The notes: a model not told the origin generated them from the letters alone. Counted from the first letter of the stretch, positions 48,388 to 58,194 are shown. The stretch is 64,000 nucleotides of DNA from an uncultured Pelagibacteraceae bacterium (GCA_902614125.1 CACMJW010000003.1:52990-116989), one strand, 5' to 3'. Program-made: numbers and translations.

Positions 48388-49273
48388 GTTTTTCAATAAA
48401 ATATTCAACTAATATATGTGGAAATGTTAGCGACGCCAATCCAATAAATATAACCATATTCACACTTTCATTAAGTGTTATTTCAGATTGTAAAAATATT
48501 AAGGAAACTAAAAAAATAACGCCAGTCAAAACAGTGAGTGGAAGTGCCTTTTTAATAAAAAGAAAAATTCCTTTTTTAAAATTTTTATTTAATTTAAAAA
48601 TTAATTTAATCGAATGTCTAAAGGAATGGAGAAAACAGAAATAAATTGTGAAAGCAAAGAGAGGATTAAAAAAAATATTTAAGGTTACTATTGAAAAAAA
48701 ATCCATAAATAAAATAGATTTTTCATCATAACTATTATTCAAAGATATAATCAAATTCGAAATAAACGATAAAATTAACATTAAAACTAACAATTCACTT
48801 TGAATGAAAAGTGAATTTGATAAATCAAAATTGATTGAACTAAATATTTTCAAAGTTTTGTCCTGATTAAATAATAATGGCGAAATTATTATTATTGAGC
48901 CTTTTAAAGTTATCAAAAAAAAGTTTGCTTTATTTTTATGAATAAATTCTGAGTCTTCTTTACCAAAATGATACGATGCAACAATTAAAAATAATAATAA
49001 TAAACTTCGTGGAAATAATATCCATAAACTAATTATGCTTAAACCAAATAAAATATAAATTAAATAAAAGTAAGTAATATTTTTGATCTTATAAATTTTA
49101 ATTAATTTTTTTCCTTTTATATTATCTAAAGCACCGTGTGAGACACCTAAAATTAAGATTAGAAAAAAACATATTAAAATAAAAGAATTTGATCTCAAGT
49201 ACTCAAAAGATGAAAAAAAAATACAAGATATAAAAAATACTAAAGAATGATAGTAATTGATTGTATTTGTCAT
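48377..49273 (-). CDS. blh: Beta-carotene 15,15'-dioxygenase (Brp/Blh)
   Basis: The 298-residue integral membrane protein cleaves beta-carotene into two retinal molecules. Conserved histidine motifs are GVSHGALD (His46), SYHFGKED (His102), FCFLHSFRHS near residue 220 and FPHILVEYF near the C-terminus, which bind the catalytic iron in this family. About seven membrane helices are visible. It follows crtY with a 4-base overlap. Retinal is the chromophore of proteorhodopsin, though no rhodopsin gene is in the window. Confidence 0.92.
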   Translation of the reverse strand: MTNTINYYHSLVFFISCIFFSSFEYLRSNSFILICFFLILILGVSHGALDNIKGKKLIKIYKIKNITYFYLIYILFGLSIISLWILFPRSLLLLFLIVASYHFGKEDSEFIHKNKANFFLITLKGSIIIISPLLFNQDKTLKIFSSINFDLSNSLFIQSELLVLMLILSFISNLIISLNNSYDEKSILFMDFFSIVTLNIFFNPLFAFTIYFCFLHSFRHSIKLIFKLNKNFKKGIFLFIKKALPLTVLTGVIFLVSLIFLQSEITLNESVNMVIFIGLASLTFPHILVEYFIEKHEK

Positions 49274-50343
49274 TTATTTTTAAACAAAGCTTTTAGAAAA
49301 ATTATTTTTGGCATTTTTGATATAATTGACATATCTTCACCAAAGTGACTTTTGTTGGATAAAAAATTTATAATTGCCTCTGATTTTGAACTAAACATAT
49401 TATAAAATACATTAGGCATTATTTTTGGACTTTTTTTTAAAACTCTTAAGAAAATTTTATCTAAAAACTCGTATTTTGCTCCTATTTTGAAGGCTTTATT
49501 AGAACTAAATTTTTCTATGTTTTTTGCTAAGTAGTTTGATTGTTCTTGAATGTTTAAAAAGGTATATCCCGTGCTTAGTCTGGTCATGCCACCTGCAGTT
49601 CCAATATTTACTAAATTTTGATTATTTATATTAGAAGTTCTAAATAAAGGAATTTTACCAACTTCTTTATAATTAATCCTATAATTTTTAAGATTAAGAT
49701 GATTTTTGATATAATCTATAAGTTGTTGGTCGTATTCTTCCTCTTCTTGATTGTTCATTGTTGATAACCATGTGGTTTCAACTAGAGCTTTATTTTTTGA
49801 AAATGGAAGAGTATAAAAAAAATGAACACTGTCCTTTTGATCACAATCAAAATCCATTAGATTCATAATTTCTTCATCAAAAAATTCTTTATCAGTTTCA
49901 ATTTCATATCCACAAAAGTGTTGCCAAAGCTTATCATCAGTTTTACTAATTTCTGGAACACTATTAAAAACTATAGAAGAATTTGTGTTAATCTCATTTT
50001 TGCTTTTAAAAAAAAAAATATTTTTATTTTGTTTTAGTTTATTTAAAATTTTATCATAAAACAAACCACTATCTATTGATTGATATGGATATCTTTTACA
50101 ATCCTTGTATAAAGTTCCATCTTTAGAATTAATTGAAAACTGTTTCCAACTTTTTATCACACAGTCTTCAAAATCATGCTCATTTACTCTCCAAAAGGAC
50201 CAAGTTTTGTCTCTATAATATTTATCTCTATTATCAATTATAGCTAAGGATCTACCTTTTAATTTTGAATTAATTTCTAATTGATAGGCTAAAGATAATC
50301 CACTACAACCCCCTCCAATAATTACAATATCAAATTCTTTCAT
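49270..50343 (-). CDS. crtY: Lycopene beta-cyclase, CrtY type
   Basis: The 357-residue flavoprotein cyclises lycopene to beta-carotene. The N-terminal FAD motif IVIIGGGCSGLSLAYQL, the KTWSFWRVNEHDF segment, and GTAGGMTRLSTGYTFLNIQEQS are typical of CrtY-type cyclases. It overlaps crtB by 14 bases and blh by 4, so the three genes are coupled. Confidence 0.93.
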   Translation of the reverse strand: MKEFDIVIIGGGCSGLSLAYQLEINSKLKGRSLAIIDNRDKYYRDKTWSFWRVNEHDFEDCVIKSWKQFSINSKDGTLYKDCKRYPYQSIDSGLFYDKILNKLKQNKNIFFFKSKNEINTNSSIVFNSVPEISKTDDKLWQHFCGYEIETDKEFFDEEIMNLMDFDCDQKDSVHFFYTLPFSKNKALVETTWLSTMNNQEEEEYDQQLIDYIKNHLNLKNYRINYKEVGKIPLFRTSNINNQNLVNIGTAGGMTRLSTGYTFLNIQEQSNYLAKNIEKFSSNKAFKIGAKYEFLDKIFLRVLKKSPKIMPNVFYNMFSSKSEAIINFLSNKSHFGEDMSIISKMPKIIFLKALFKNK

Positions 50344-51184
50344 TTAAATTAATTTCTTCCATGATAATTTTGTGTTTATTTTCAGTATAACTTGCTTCTT
50401 GATTAGTCATTAAGCTCAGCCTAATCATATCTAATAAAGATATTAAAGTTTGGATTATTTTCCCAAAATTATTTACAAATATTTTCCCAGAATTTTTATA
50501 CTCTTCAAAATTACTTTTTTTTTTAATTTGAAATCCTATTTCTCTATACACTCTTCTTGCAACACAAATTGAAAATCTTAAACGAAAAGGAATATCTTTT
50601 ATGTAATAAAAACAACTTCTGTAAAAAGTTTCAGCAAGTTCTAAAGTATTTTTGATTTCTTTAATATCCGACTTAATATAATATCTATTGAGATTTTGAT
50701 CTTCAATTACATCTCTAGATATATTTGTTAATTGCATAGCTATACCTAAATCAATTGCAGCTTTAAAGGCACTCTCTTTTTTAACATTAAGAATTTTTGC
50801 CATCATCAATCCAACAGTTCCAGCAACTCTATACGAATATATCAATAATTCTTTTTCAGTCTTAAATTCTACTTTTTCCTCTAAATCACTTTCAACACCA
50901 TCAAATAAATCATAAATAATATTTGTAGAAATATTTGTATCAGCAATTAATTCCCACATTTTTTCAATTATTGGATTCGTAAAATTTCTTGATTTAAAAT
51001 CATTTTTAAATTCTTTAAATTTTAACTTCTTATTTTCTAATGCTCCTGTTTCATCTGCAATATTATCTAAATATCGGCAAAAAGTGTATAAATCAGAGCA
51101 CTTTTGATAAGTCTCTTTATTTAAAAAAAATCCTGCCCAACTAAATGATTTTGCATAAATTGATAAATAGTTTTGATTATCCAT
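50330..51184 (-). CDS. crtB: Phytoene synthase
   Basis: The 284-residue prenyltransferase joins two geranylgeranyl diphosphates into phytoene. The Asp-rich motifs are FCRYLDNIADE near residue 35 and NISRDVIEDQNLNRYYI near 165. The ARRVYREIGFQI segment is also conserved. Its substrate enzyme crtE is not in this window, so it must be encoded elsewhere. It overlaps crtI by one base and crtY by 14. Confidence 0.94.
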   Translation of the reverse strand: MDNQNYLSIYAKSFSWAGFFLNKETYQKCSDLYTFCRYLDNIADETGALENKKLKFKEFKNDFKSRNFTNPIIEKMWELIADTNISTNIIYDLFDGVESDLEEKVEFKTEKELLIYSYRVAGTVGLMMAKILNVKKESAFKAAIDLGIAMQLTNISRDVIEDQNLNRYYIKSDIKEIKNTLELAETFYRSCFYYIKDIPFRLRFSICVARRVYREIGFQIKKKSNFEEYKNSGKIFVNNFGKIIQTLISLLDMIRLSLMTNQEASYTENKHKIIMEEINLNERI

Positions 51185-52635
51185 TAGAGTATCTTGTCTA
51201 GTACTTTTGCTGAAGACAAAACTCCAGGAACACCTGCACCGGGATGTGTTCCTGCTCCAACAAAGTATAGACCATCAAATATTTCAGATTTATTGTGAAA
51301 TCTGAAATATGCTGACTGTGTAAATTTTGGTTGTATTGAGAAGCCAGATCCAAATTTTGTATTTAATTCTTTTTCAAAATAATCAGGAGTTAAATAGAAG
51401 TCCTCTACAATGTTTTTTCTAAGATCCGGCATCAAATTTTGCATTTTATCAATTACCAGATTTTTCATTTCCTCGCCTTTCTCAATCCAATTAATACCAG
51501 ACTGATTATTAGGAACAGGTACCAAAACATAAAAACAATCATGGCCTTTTGGTGCCATCGCCTCGTCAGTAGCAGTAGGTCTATGTAGATAATAGCTTAT
51601 ATCTTTATTCAATATTTGATTATTAAATATGTCATTTAAATGTTCCTCATATTTTTCTCCAAATTTTATGGTGTGATGCTCAATATTTTCATATTTCTTT
51701 TTTGTACCAAAGTAATACACGAATAAACCCATAGAATATTGCATACGTTTCATCTTATACTTAAAAAATGTACTTAATTTTTCATTCATTAGACTTGAAT
51801 AAACTGCTGGAGGATCTGCATTACAAATAACATTATTCGTATCTAATTCACTTCCATCATCAAGCTTTACAGACTTAATTTTTTTATTCTTTGTAATGAC
51901 TTCCACAACTTCTTTTCCTTTTATAATTTTAATTTTTTCTTCGAGCATAAGCTTCTCCAAACCACTTACTATTTGACCAGTGCCACCCATGGAGTAGTGA
52001 ATTCCCCATTTTTTTTCTAAATATAATATTAATCCATAAATTGATGTCGTGGTGAAAGGATTTCCTCCTACCAATAAAGGATGCATGCTCAATAATCTTC
52101 TCAACTTATCATTTTTAACATAAGAAGATACCAAGCTATACACTGATTTATAGCTTTTTAGTTTAAGCAATGATGGTATTTGTTTAAACATAAATAAAGG
52201 TTTATCAAATGGGACATCTGATAATTCAGTAAATCCTTTATCAAATATTTTTTTTGTAAAATTTACTAAGTTTTTATATCCAATAAAATCTTCTTTACTT
52301 ATTTTCTCAATTTGAACTTTCATTTTCTCATCATTACCTGAGTAATCAAATTCACTACCATCTTCAAAAACAAATCTGTACCAAACATTTAAAGGCTTTA
52401 AATCAATGTAGCTTTTTGAAGTCTTGTTAAATAATTCAAAAAGTTCCTCAATTAAATAAGGGGCTGTAATAACTGTTGGACCGGCATCAAACGTAAATCC
52501 ATTTTTTTTAAATACTCGCGCTCTTCCACCCAAATCATTATGCTTTTCAATTAAAGTTACATTATGATTTTTTGCTCTAAGTCTAAGCGCCGAAGCTATA
52601 CCACCAAAACCAGATCCAATTACTACTGAATTCAT
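51184..52635 (-). CDS. crtI: Phytoene desaturase
   Basis: The 483-residue FAD enzyme converts phytoene to lycopene. The N-terminal VVIGSGFGGIASALRLRAK, the second FAD contact LGGRARVF, TFDAGPTVI and the C-terminal YFVGAGTHPGAGVPGVL are diagnostic for CrtI. It is the first of the four retinal-synthesis genes and lies 49 bases after the atpF stop. No terminator is visible in that gap, so read-through from the ATP synthase operon is possible. Confidence 0.96.
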   Translation of the reverse strand: MNSVVIGSGFGGIASALRLRAKNHNVTLIEKHNDLGGRARVFKKNGFTFDAGPTVITAPYLIEELFELFNKTSKSYIDLKPLNVWYRFVFEDGSEFDYSGNDEKMKVQIEKISKEDFIGYKNLVNFTKKIFDKGFTELSDVPFDKPLFMFKQIPSLLKLKSYKSVYSLVSSYVKNDKLRRLLSMHPLLVGGNPFTTTSIYGLILYLEKKWGIHYSMGGTGQIVSGLEKLMLEEKIKIIKGKEVVEVITKNKKIKSVKLDDGSELDTNNVICNADPPAVYSSLMNEKLSTFFKYKMKRMQYSMGLFVYYFGTKKKYENIEHHTIKFGEKYEEHLNDIFNNQILNKDISYYLHRPTATDEAMAPKGHDCFYVLVPVPNNQSGINWIEKGEEMKNLVIDKMQNLMPDLRKNIVEDFYLTPDYFEKELNTKFGSGFSIQPKFTQSAYFRFHNKSEIFDGLYFVGAGTHPGAGVPGVLSSAKVLDKIL

Positions 52636-52684
52636 CTCTTAAATTTATCTTATTTTTGAAAAAAAACGAACTTTACAATATCGT

Positions 52685-53179
52685 TTACGAATTAACCTTT
52701 TTTAATTCAATTTTGGTTTCCTCAAGATTTTTTGCAAATAGTGCATCTAACTTTGATTTATCTACTGAGGTTGATATTGTTTTTTTAACTGCTTCAATTG
52801 CAATATTTATGGATGTATCTTTGATATCTTTAATTGCAGCATCTTTCATTTGAGAAATTTTTATATTAGCTAAATTTTTCTTTATTTCCGCTGATTTTGA
52901 GAATTTTTCACTCATATCTTTTGTAAGTTTTTCAGCTTCAATGTTTGCTTGGTCAATAATTTTTTTCTTTTCTTGTTCTGCAGAATTTAACTTGCTTTGC
53001 GCATCATCTAACAGTTTTTTTGATTCAGACCTTAATTTTTCACTCTCATCAATTTCGTTTTTTATGTCAAGGATCATCTTCGTCAGCAAACTATTCACAT
53101 TTTGAGGAACTTTTAAATAAATCAAACCTACGAAAAATATTACAAATGAAACAGCTACCCAAAAAGTTGAATCAAACAT
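52685..53179 (-). CDS. atpF: ATP synthase Fo subunit b
   Basis: The 164-residue peripheral-stalk subunit has one N-terminal membrane helix (about residues 5-24) followed by a long charged coiled coil. It overlaps the b' gene by 8 bases. Having two different b-type genes is normal in alphaproteobacteria, where b and b' form a heterodimer. It is the last Fo gene, and the carotenoid genes follow. Confidence 0.92.
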   Translation of the reverse strand: MFDSTFWVAVSFVIFFVGLIYLKVPQNVNSLLTKMILDIKNEIDESEKLRSESKKLLDDAQSKLNSAEQEKKKIIDQANIEAEKLTKDMSEKFSKSAEIKKNLANIKISQMKDAAIKDIKDTSINIAIEAVKKTISTSVDKSKLDALFAKNLEETKIELKKVNS

Positions 53180-53759
53180 TTTTTCTATTCTCCTTAGAAT
53201 TATTTGTTAGATCATTTACAATTGATGAGATATTTTCTTTGTTCATCTCTTCTCCAATTAGTTGCTTTATCAAACCTAATGATGTTTCTGTGGCTATTTT
53301 TTTGATATTCTCTGCTGAACTTTTATTTAAATTTTGAATTTCTTTTTCTGCAATTTCTATTTCTTCCTCTAAATTCTTTTCTAATTCAGATCTTTTCTTA
53401 TCTATATCATCCAGTACTTTTTGACGAGCCGCATTAAATAAATTTTTTGCTTCTAATTTGCTATTTAAAATAATTTTATCAAATTCTTTTATTTTATCTT
53501 CACTTTCCTCTCTTTGTTTTTCAGCAATCTCTATATTCTCCAAAATTTGTGACCTTCTACTTTCTAAATTATCACTTATTTTTGGCAGTATTACCTTCGA
53601 CAAAATAATATACAAAGCACCAAACGTTATGACTAACCAAACAATTTGAGATATCCAAAACTCTGGATTTAATTGTGGCATACCTCCACTTTCAGCACTT
53701 TGTACTTTAGTAATTAGTACAAAGCTAAAAAGAAATTTAATAATTATTTTTTTTAGCAT
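53172..53759 (-). CDS. atpG: ATP synthase Fo subunit b'
   Basis: The 195-residue second stalk subunit has a probable cleavable or anchoring N-terminal segment (residues 1-20), then PQLNPEFWISQIVWLVITFGALYIILSKVILP, the typical b' membrane helix. A coiled coil of over 100 residues follows. It lies 3 bases after atpE. Some databases name the b' gene atpG, others atpF2. Confidence 0.9.
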   Translation of the reverse strand: MLKKIIIKFLFSFVLITKVQSAESGGMPQLNPEFWISQIVWLVITFGALYIILSKVILPKISDNLESRRSQILENIEIAEKQREESEDKIKEFDKIILNSKLEAKNLFNAARQKVLDDIDKKRSELEKNLEEEIEIAEKEIQNLNKSSAENIKKIATETSLGLIKQLIGEEMNKENISSIVNDLTNNSKENRKNV

Positions 53760-53762
53760 TAA

Positions 53763-53990
53763 TTAAAATGCGAATAAAATAATCAGTGCAACTACTAGAC
53801 CAAATAATCCAGTTGCTTCGGCTAATGCGAAACCTAAAAGCAAATTTGGAAATTGTTTTTGAGCTGCAGATGGATTTCTCATTGCACCTGATAGGTAGTT
53901 TCCAAAAATTATTCCTATTCCTACTCCAGCGCCCGCTAGAGCTATTGCTGCAAGTCCTGCTCCAATCATTTTTGCTGCTTCTAATTCCAT
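53763..53990 (-). CDS. atpE: ATP synthase Fo subunit c
   Basis: The 75-residue hairpin subunit forms the rotor ring. Two membrane helices flank the polar loop RNPSAAQKQFP. The proton-carrying acid is Glu58 in GFALAEATGLFG. The first helix has the glycine-rich GAGVGIGIIFG pattern. Residues around Glu58 look like a proton rather than a sodium type. A strong AAGGAG Shine-Dalgarno sequence precedes it. Confidence 0.96.
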   Translation of the reverse strand: MELEAAKMIGAGLAAIALAGAGVGIGIIFGNYLSGAMRNPSAAQKQFPNLLLGFALAEATGLFGLVVALIILFAF

Positions 53991-54010
53991 TATATCCTCC
54001 TTATAAGTTG

Positions 54011-54745
54011 TTAATGGTGTAAATTTAATGCATCATTTAAATAGATGCACGTTAATATTGCAAAAACATAAGCTTGAAGAAAAGCAACTAGTATCTCCAA
54101 ACCTGTTAGCGCAACTGAAAAACTTAATGGTAGCCATCCTCCTACTATTCCAAGACTAACAACAAATCCTCCAAATACTTTCATCATAGTATGACCAGCC
54201 ATCATATTTGCAAATAATCTTACTGACAAACTAATCGGCCTACTTAGATAAGAAATAATTTCTATTACAACAATTAATGGTAAGAGAACCATTGGAACTC
54301 CACTTGGTACAAATAATTTTAAGTAACCAAGGCCGTGTTTAATAAATCCAATAATTGTAACTCCAATAAATATAAAAGCTGCAAGCACAAAAGTAACAAT
54401 TATGTGACTTGTAACCGTAAATGAATAAGGGATCATTCCAAACATATTGCAAAAGAGAACGAACATAAAAAGTGAAAATATAAATGAGAAATATGGTTTT
54501 GCTTTTGTTCCAGCTGTGTCACTGATCATTTTTGATACAAATGAATAACTTAATTCCGCAAGCAATTGCACTTTATCTGGTATTAGTGATTTTTTTTTAG
54601 CTCCTAAGTTTAAAACAATCAAAATAGCTATTGTACTAATAACCATAAATAAACTTGCGTTAGTAAATGAAATATCAACGTTACCTAATTTTATTTCTGG
54701 ACCAATCCGGTAAACATTGAATTGGTTCATTGGATTTGCTGCCAT
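54011..54745 (-). CDS. atpB: ATP synthase Fo subunit a
   Basis: The 244-residue membrane subunit forms the proton half-channels. The essential arginine is Arg176 in SRPISLSVRLFANMMAGH. The later GGWLPLSFSVALTGLEILVAFLQAYVFAILTCIYLNDA is the conserved last helix pair. It lies 7 bases after atpI and 20 before atpE. Confidence 0.96.
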   Translation of the reverse strand: MAANPMNQFNVYRIGPEIKLGNVDISFTNASLFMVISTIAILIVLNLGAKKKSLIPDKVQLLAELSYSFVSKMISDTAGTKAKPYFSFIFSLFMFVLFCNMFGMIPYSFTVTSHIIVTFVLAAFIFIGVTIIGFIKHGLGYLKLFVPSGVPMVLLPLIVVIEIISYLSRPISLSVRLFANMMAGHTMMKVFGGFVVSLGIVGGWLPLSFSVALTGLEILVAFLQAYVFAILTCIYLNDALNLHH

Positions 54746-54752
54746 CTGTAAT

Positions 54753-55028
54753 CTATTTTTGCATTTTTTTTGCAGTTTTAACCACGTTCATAATTCCAGC
54801 AGCCACCCCTACAAAAAAAAATATTAAAATTAACCATGGCTTAGTACCAAACCAATTGTCTAAAATAAACCCAATAATTGTCCCAACAGCTACTGCAGAC
54901 ACCAATTCTGTGCTCATTTTGAACGCTGTTCCCATGTTAGAGCTAGATTTTGGATTTTTTTGATCCTTATGAACTTCTGCTTTATTTTTTGCAATTTTTA
55001 AGCGAGATTTGAATTCATCTTCTGGCAT
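54753..55028 (-). CDS. atpI: ATP synthase-associated protein AtpI
   Basis: The 91-residue protein has two membrane helices (about 40-60 and 65-85) with the conserved GTIIGFILDNWFGTKPW turn between them. AtpI helps c-ring assembly and may handle Mg. It heads the Fo operon and starts 5 bases after smc, so the operon may be transcribed from further upstream. Confidence 0.87.
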   Translation of the reverse strand: MPEDEFKSRLKIAKNKAEVHKDQKNPKSSSNMGTAFKMSTELVSAVAVGTIIGFILDNWFGTKPWLILIFFFVGVAAGIMNVVKTAKKMQK

Positions 55029-55033
55029 TTGTC

Positions 55034-57607
55034 CTAAGCAACCATGCTCTCAGCTTTTTGAAGATCAACAGCAACAAGTTGGCTTATTCCTTTTTCTGGC
55101 ATTGTAACTCCATAAAGTCTATCCATCTTTGACATTGTTAAAGCATGGTGAGTAACAATTATAAATCTTGTAGATGTTATTTTAGTTAATTCAGTTAACA
55201 AATTACAAAATCTTGTAACGTTAGCATCATCAAGAGGCGCATCAACTTCATCCAGGACACATATTGGAGAGGGGTTAGTTAAGAATACTGCAAAAATTAA
55301 AGACAGAGCTGTTAAAGCTTGTTCTCCCCCTGATAACAAAGTAATTGATTGAAGTCTTTTACCAGGAGGACTAACTAACATTTCTAGTCCAGCATCTAAC
55401 GGATCATCAGAATCAACAAGTTCAAGTTTTGCATTTCCACCATTGAATAATTTAGTATAAACTTCGTTAAATTTTCTATTAACTTTTTCAAAAGCCTCGA
55501 GCAATCTCTCTCTTCCTTTTTGATTAAGCTCAGAAATACTTTCTTTTAGTTTAATTATAGCGGTTACAAGATCTTGTCTGTCTTTTTCCATTTTTTTAAT
55601 TTCTACTTCATATTTTGAAGTTTCTTCATCTGCTCTTAAGTTTACTGATCCTAACTTTTCCCTTTGCCTTTTTTTCTCATCAAGCAACTCTTCTTGCGTA
55701 ACTACATCAGGAAATTCAACTTCTTTCTCTAAATTTGAGAACTCTAACAATTTTTCTTCACTTAGATTTAATTCTGAATTTACTCTTTCTAGTAAATCAC
55801 TTCTTCTCTTACTCAAACCATCTATAGTAGCACCCGAGCTAGCTTTTCTCTCTCTAATCTCAATAGAATTTTCTTTGGTATCTTTTAATTCATTACTTAA
55901 TTTTAATATTTTATCATCTATTTCTACAATGATAGACTCATTTTCATTTTGTTCCTTTTCTGAAATTCTTAAACTTTCGGAAATCTGTCCTTTTTTCTCT
56001 GCTTGCAGTTGGGGTTGTTTTTCAAGATCATTTAATTTTAATGTTTGCTTATTTCTTCTATCATTTAATTCCCTAACCATTTTTTCAGAGTTAGTTAATA
56101 GATTTTTCCAACTTTCAATTTCAAGATCTATCTTTTGAATTCTTTCATTTCTTTTCACGGACTCTTTTTTAATATTTTGGTTATTGCTATAAATATCAGC
56201 ATATTTTTCTTGAAGTTTTTTAATTATTTCATTTGTTTCATTCAATACTGTAATTTTGTCACCTTTCTCTGCATCTTTAATTTTTATATTTAAATAAGAT
56301 AAGTTCTCTTTACATTCATCCAAAACTTTTAAGGCAGCAGAACTATTTTGTTCATTTATTAAATTCTTTGCAGATGTTATCTGATCAATAATTGTATTTA
56401 TTTGTTCAATATTCTTCTTTAAATTTACTGAGCTAAATGTATCTAAAATTCTATCTACTTTATCTTGTTCTCTTTTCAAATTTTCTTTTGCAACATCTAA
56501 ATCTTGATTAGATAATTTTTCAGTTTCGTAATATTTGGAATCTATTTCTATTAACTCGCCTTTCTCCTCTTTAAGTCTTTTTTCATTTGAGTTTGCGTCA
56601 ATTACAATACTTTTTTCCCTATCAATATCCTCTTCGATCATTTTTATTGAATTTTTTAAAGACTTTATTTCTTCATCAATTCTCTCATTTTCCTCATCAA
56701 GGCCTTTCAATTCTAAATTAAGTCTCTGAATTTTAGATAGATTTTCAATATTTCTCTCCCTTATTGGTGTTACCTTGTTAGTTTCATCTGTAATTCTTTT
56801 TTCTAAATTTTCTAATTGTGAATTAAACTCTTTAACTTGATCTTCCGCCTCAGTATTTATTTCATTTTCTAGTTTAATTTCATGATCAATATCTTTAAGT
56901 TTTAAATAATACAGACCTGCTTCAACTCGTTTAATTTCCTCAGATACCGATTTATATTTAGCAGCCTCTTCTGCTTGCTTTTGCAAATTTGCAAGTTGTC
57001 TTTCTTGTTGTCTTCTTAATTCGTCTGCTCTTTTCAAGTTATTTTCTGCTGCACTTAATCTAAGTTCTGCCTCGTGTCTTCTAACGTGCAAACCTGCAAT
57101 TCCTGCTGCTTCCTCTAGTATTGCTCTTCTGTCGGCAGGTTTAGCTGTAACCAAAGCTCCAATTCTGCCTTGGCTGATTATAGAAGGCGAATGTGCTCCA
57201 GTGGATAAATCTGCAAAAAACATTTGCGCATCTTTTGCTCTAACTTCCTTATTGTTTATGTAAAATTTCGATCCTTTATCTTTTTCAATTTTTCTTCTGA
57301 TCTCTATTTCCTCAAGCTCATTGTATTGTATTGGTCCGTCTTTATTTTCATTACTCAAAGCAATAGATACTTCTGCAATATTTTTTGATGGTTTATTTGA
57401 TGTTCCAGAGAATATAACATCTTCCATCCCAGAGCCTCTCATACTTTTTGCTGATGTTTCTCCCATACACCATCTTAAAGACTCTACAATATTTGATTTT
57501 CCACAACCATTAGGTCCAACGATACCTGTCAAACCTTCTTCAATAAGAAAGTTGGTTTTTTCTGCGAATGATTTAAATCCAGTAAGCTGGATTTTTTTAA
57601 ATTCCAT
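55034..57607 (-). CDS. smc: SMC-type chromosome segregation ATPase, short and apparently hinge-less
   Basis: The 857-residue protein has the SMC head motifs: Walker A GPNGCGKS at residues 31-38, signature LSGGE at 758-762 and Walker B ICVLDEVDAPLDD near 782-794. LLEEAAGIAGLHVRR-type sequence near residue 150 also matches SMC. Between the heads is charged coiled coil. Canonical bacterial SMC is about 1,150 residues and has a glycine-rich globular hinge in the middle. I see no such hinge here, only a break with lower charge around residues 390-460. It lies between the dsbA-like gene and atpI. Confidence 0.9.
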   Translation of the reverse strand: MEFKKIQLTGFKSFAEKTNFLIEEGLTGIVGPNGCGKSNIVESLRWCMGETSAKSMRGSGMEDVIFSGTSNKPSKNIAEVSIALSNENKDGPIQYNELEEIEIRRKIEKDKGSKFYINNKEVRAKDAQMFFADLSTGAHSPSIISQGRIGALVTAKPADRRAILEEAAGIAGLHVRRHEAELRLSAAENNLKRADELRRQQERQLANLQKQAEEAAKYKSVSEEIKRVEAGLYYLKLKDIDHEIKLENEINTEAEDQVKEFNSQLENLEKRITDETNKVTPIRERNIENLSKIQRLNLELKGLDEENERIDEEIKSLKNSIKMIEEDIDREKSIVIDANSNEKRLKEEKGELIEIDSKYYETEKLSNQDLDVAKENLKREQDKVDRILDTFSSVNLKKNIEQINTIIDQITSAKNLINEQNSSAALKVLDECKENLSYLNIKIKDAEKGDKITVLNETNEIIKKLQEKYADIYSNNQNIKKESVKRNERIQKIDLEIESWKNLLTNSEKMVRELNDRRNKQTLKLNDLEKQPQLQAEKKGQISESLRISEKEQNENESIIVEIDDKILKLSNELKDTKENSIEIRERKASSGATIDGLSKRRSDLLERVNSELNLSEEKLLEFSNLEKEVEFPDVVTQEELLDEKKRQREKLGSVNLRADEETSKYEVEIKKMEKDRQDLVTAIIKLKESISELNQKGRERLLEAFEKVNRKFNEVYTKLFNGGNAKLELVDSDDPLDAGLEMLVSPPGKRLQSITLLSGGEQALTALSLIFAVFLTNPSPICVLDEVDAPLDDANVTRFCNLLTELTKITSTRFIIVTHHALTMSKMDRLYGVTMPEKGISQLVAVDLQKAESMVA

Positions 57608-57615
57608 TCGCTAAC

Positions 57616-58194
57616 TTATATCAGTTTTTCTATGTATTTTTTTAATTTTTTATAGTCTGTTGGATTATCAAACTTTTTACCATTAATTATTAGAGTAGGG
57701 GTTGCTTTAACTTTGTATTTTTTTACACCATTGATTCGGTCCTCAAGTATATGATCTTCTACAGATTTATCAGCTAAACAACTCTCAATATCTATTTCGA
57801 AGCTAGAATTTTCTACAAGATCTTTAATGTTTTTGTTTGCATCATCTATTGAACCACCTCTTACCCATTCACTTTGCTTTTCATAAAGATAGTGCAAGAC
57901 CTCAGAATTACCATCGTTTTTACAATGAGCAATTTTCGCTGCATTAAATGCCGCAATATCTAAAGGAAAGTTTTTATATTCAATTGAAACAAAACCTTTA
58001 TCAATAAACTCTTTCTTTAATTCTGGATAAATTTTTTTGTGAAAGTTTGCACAAAAACCACAAGTCAATGATTCAAATACAACTAGTTTGACTTTTGCAT
58101 CAACATTTCCATCAATTATTGGTTTTACTTCAGAACTTGAGATACTTGGGAATAAAAAGAAGGATAGTAAAAAAGTTAATAAAATTTTTTTCAT
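57616..58194 (-). CDS. DsbA-family periplasmic thiol oxidoreductase
   Basis: The 192-residue protein has a signal peptide (residues 1-21, ending SSS) and a thioredoxin fold with the active site Cys45-Gly-Phe-Cys48. The helical insertion and the cis-proline segment KATPTLIINGKKF follow. This is the Com1/BdbD-like branch of DsbA proteins (DSBA oxidoreductase). It overlaps dciA by 4 bases and ends 8 bases before the smc start. Confidence 0.87.
   Translation of the reverse strand: MKKILLTFLLSFFLFPSISSSEVKPIIDGNVDAKVKLVVFESLTCGFCANFHKKIYPELKKEFIDKGFVSIEYKNFPLDIAAFNAAKIAHCKNDGNSEVLHYLYEKQSEWVRGGSIDDANKNIKDLVENSSFEIDIESCLADKSVEDHILEDRINGVKKYKVKATPTLIINGKKFDNPTDYKKLKKYIEKLI

Noticed and set aside
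55875..56138. Plus-strand frame inside smc
   Set aside because: Antisense shadow of charged coiled-coil sequence.
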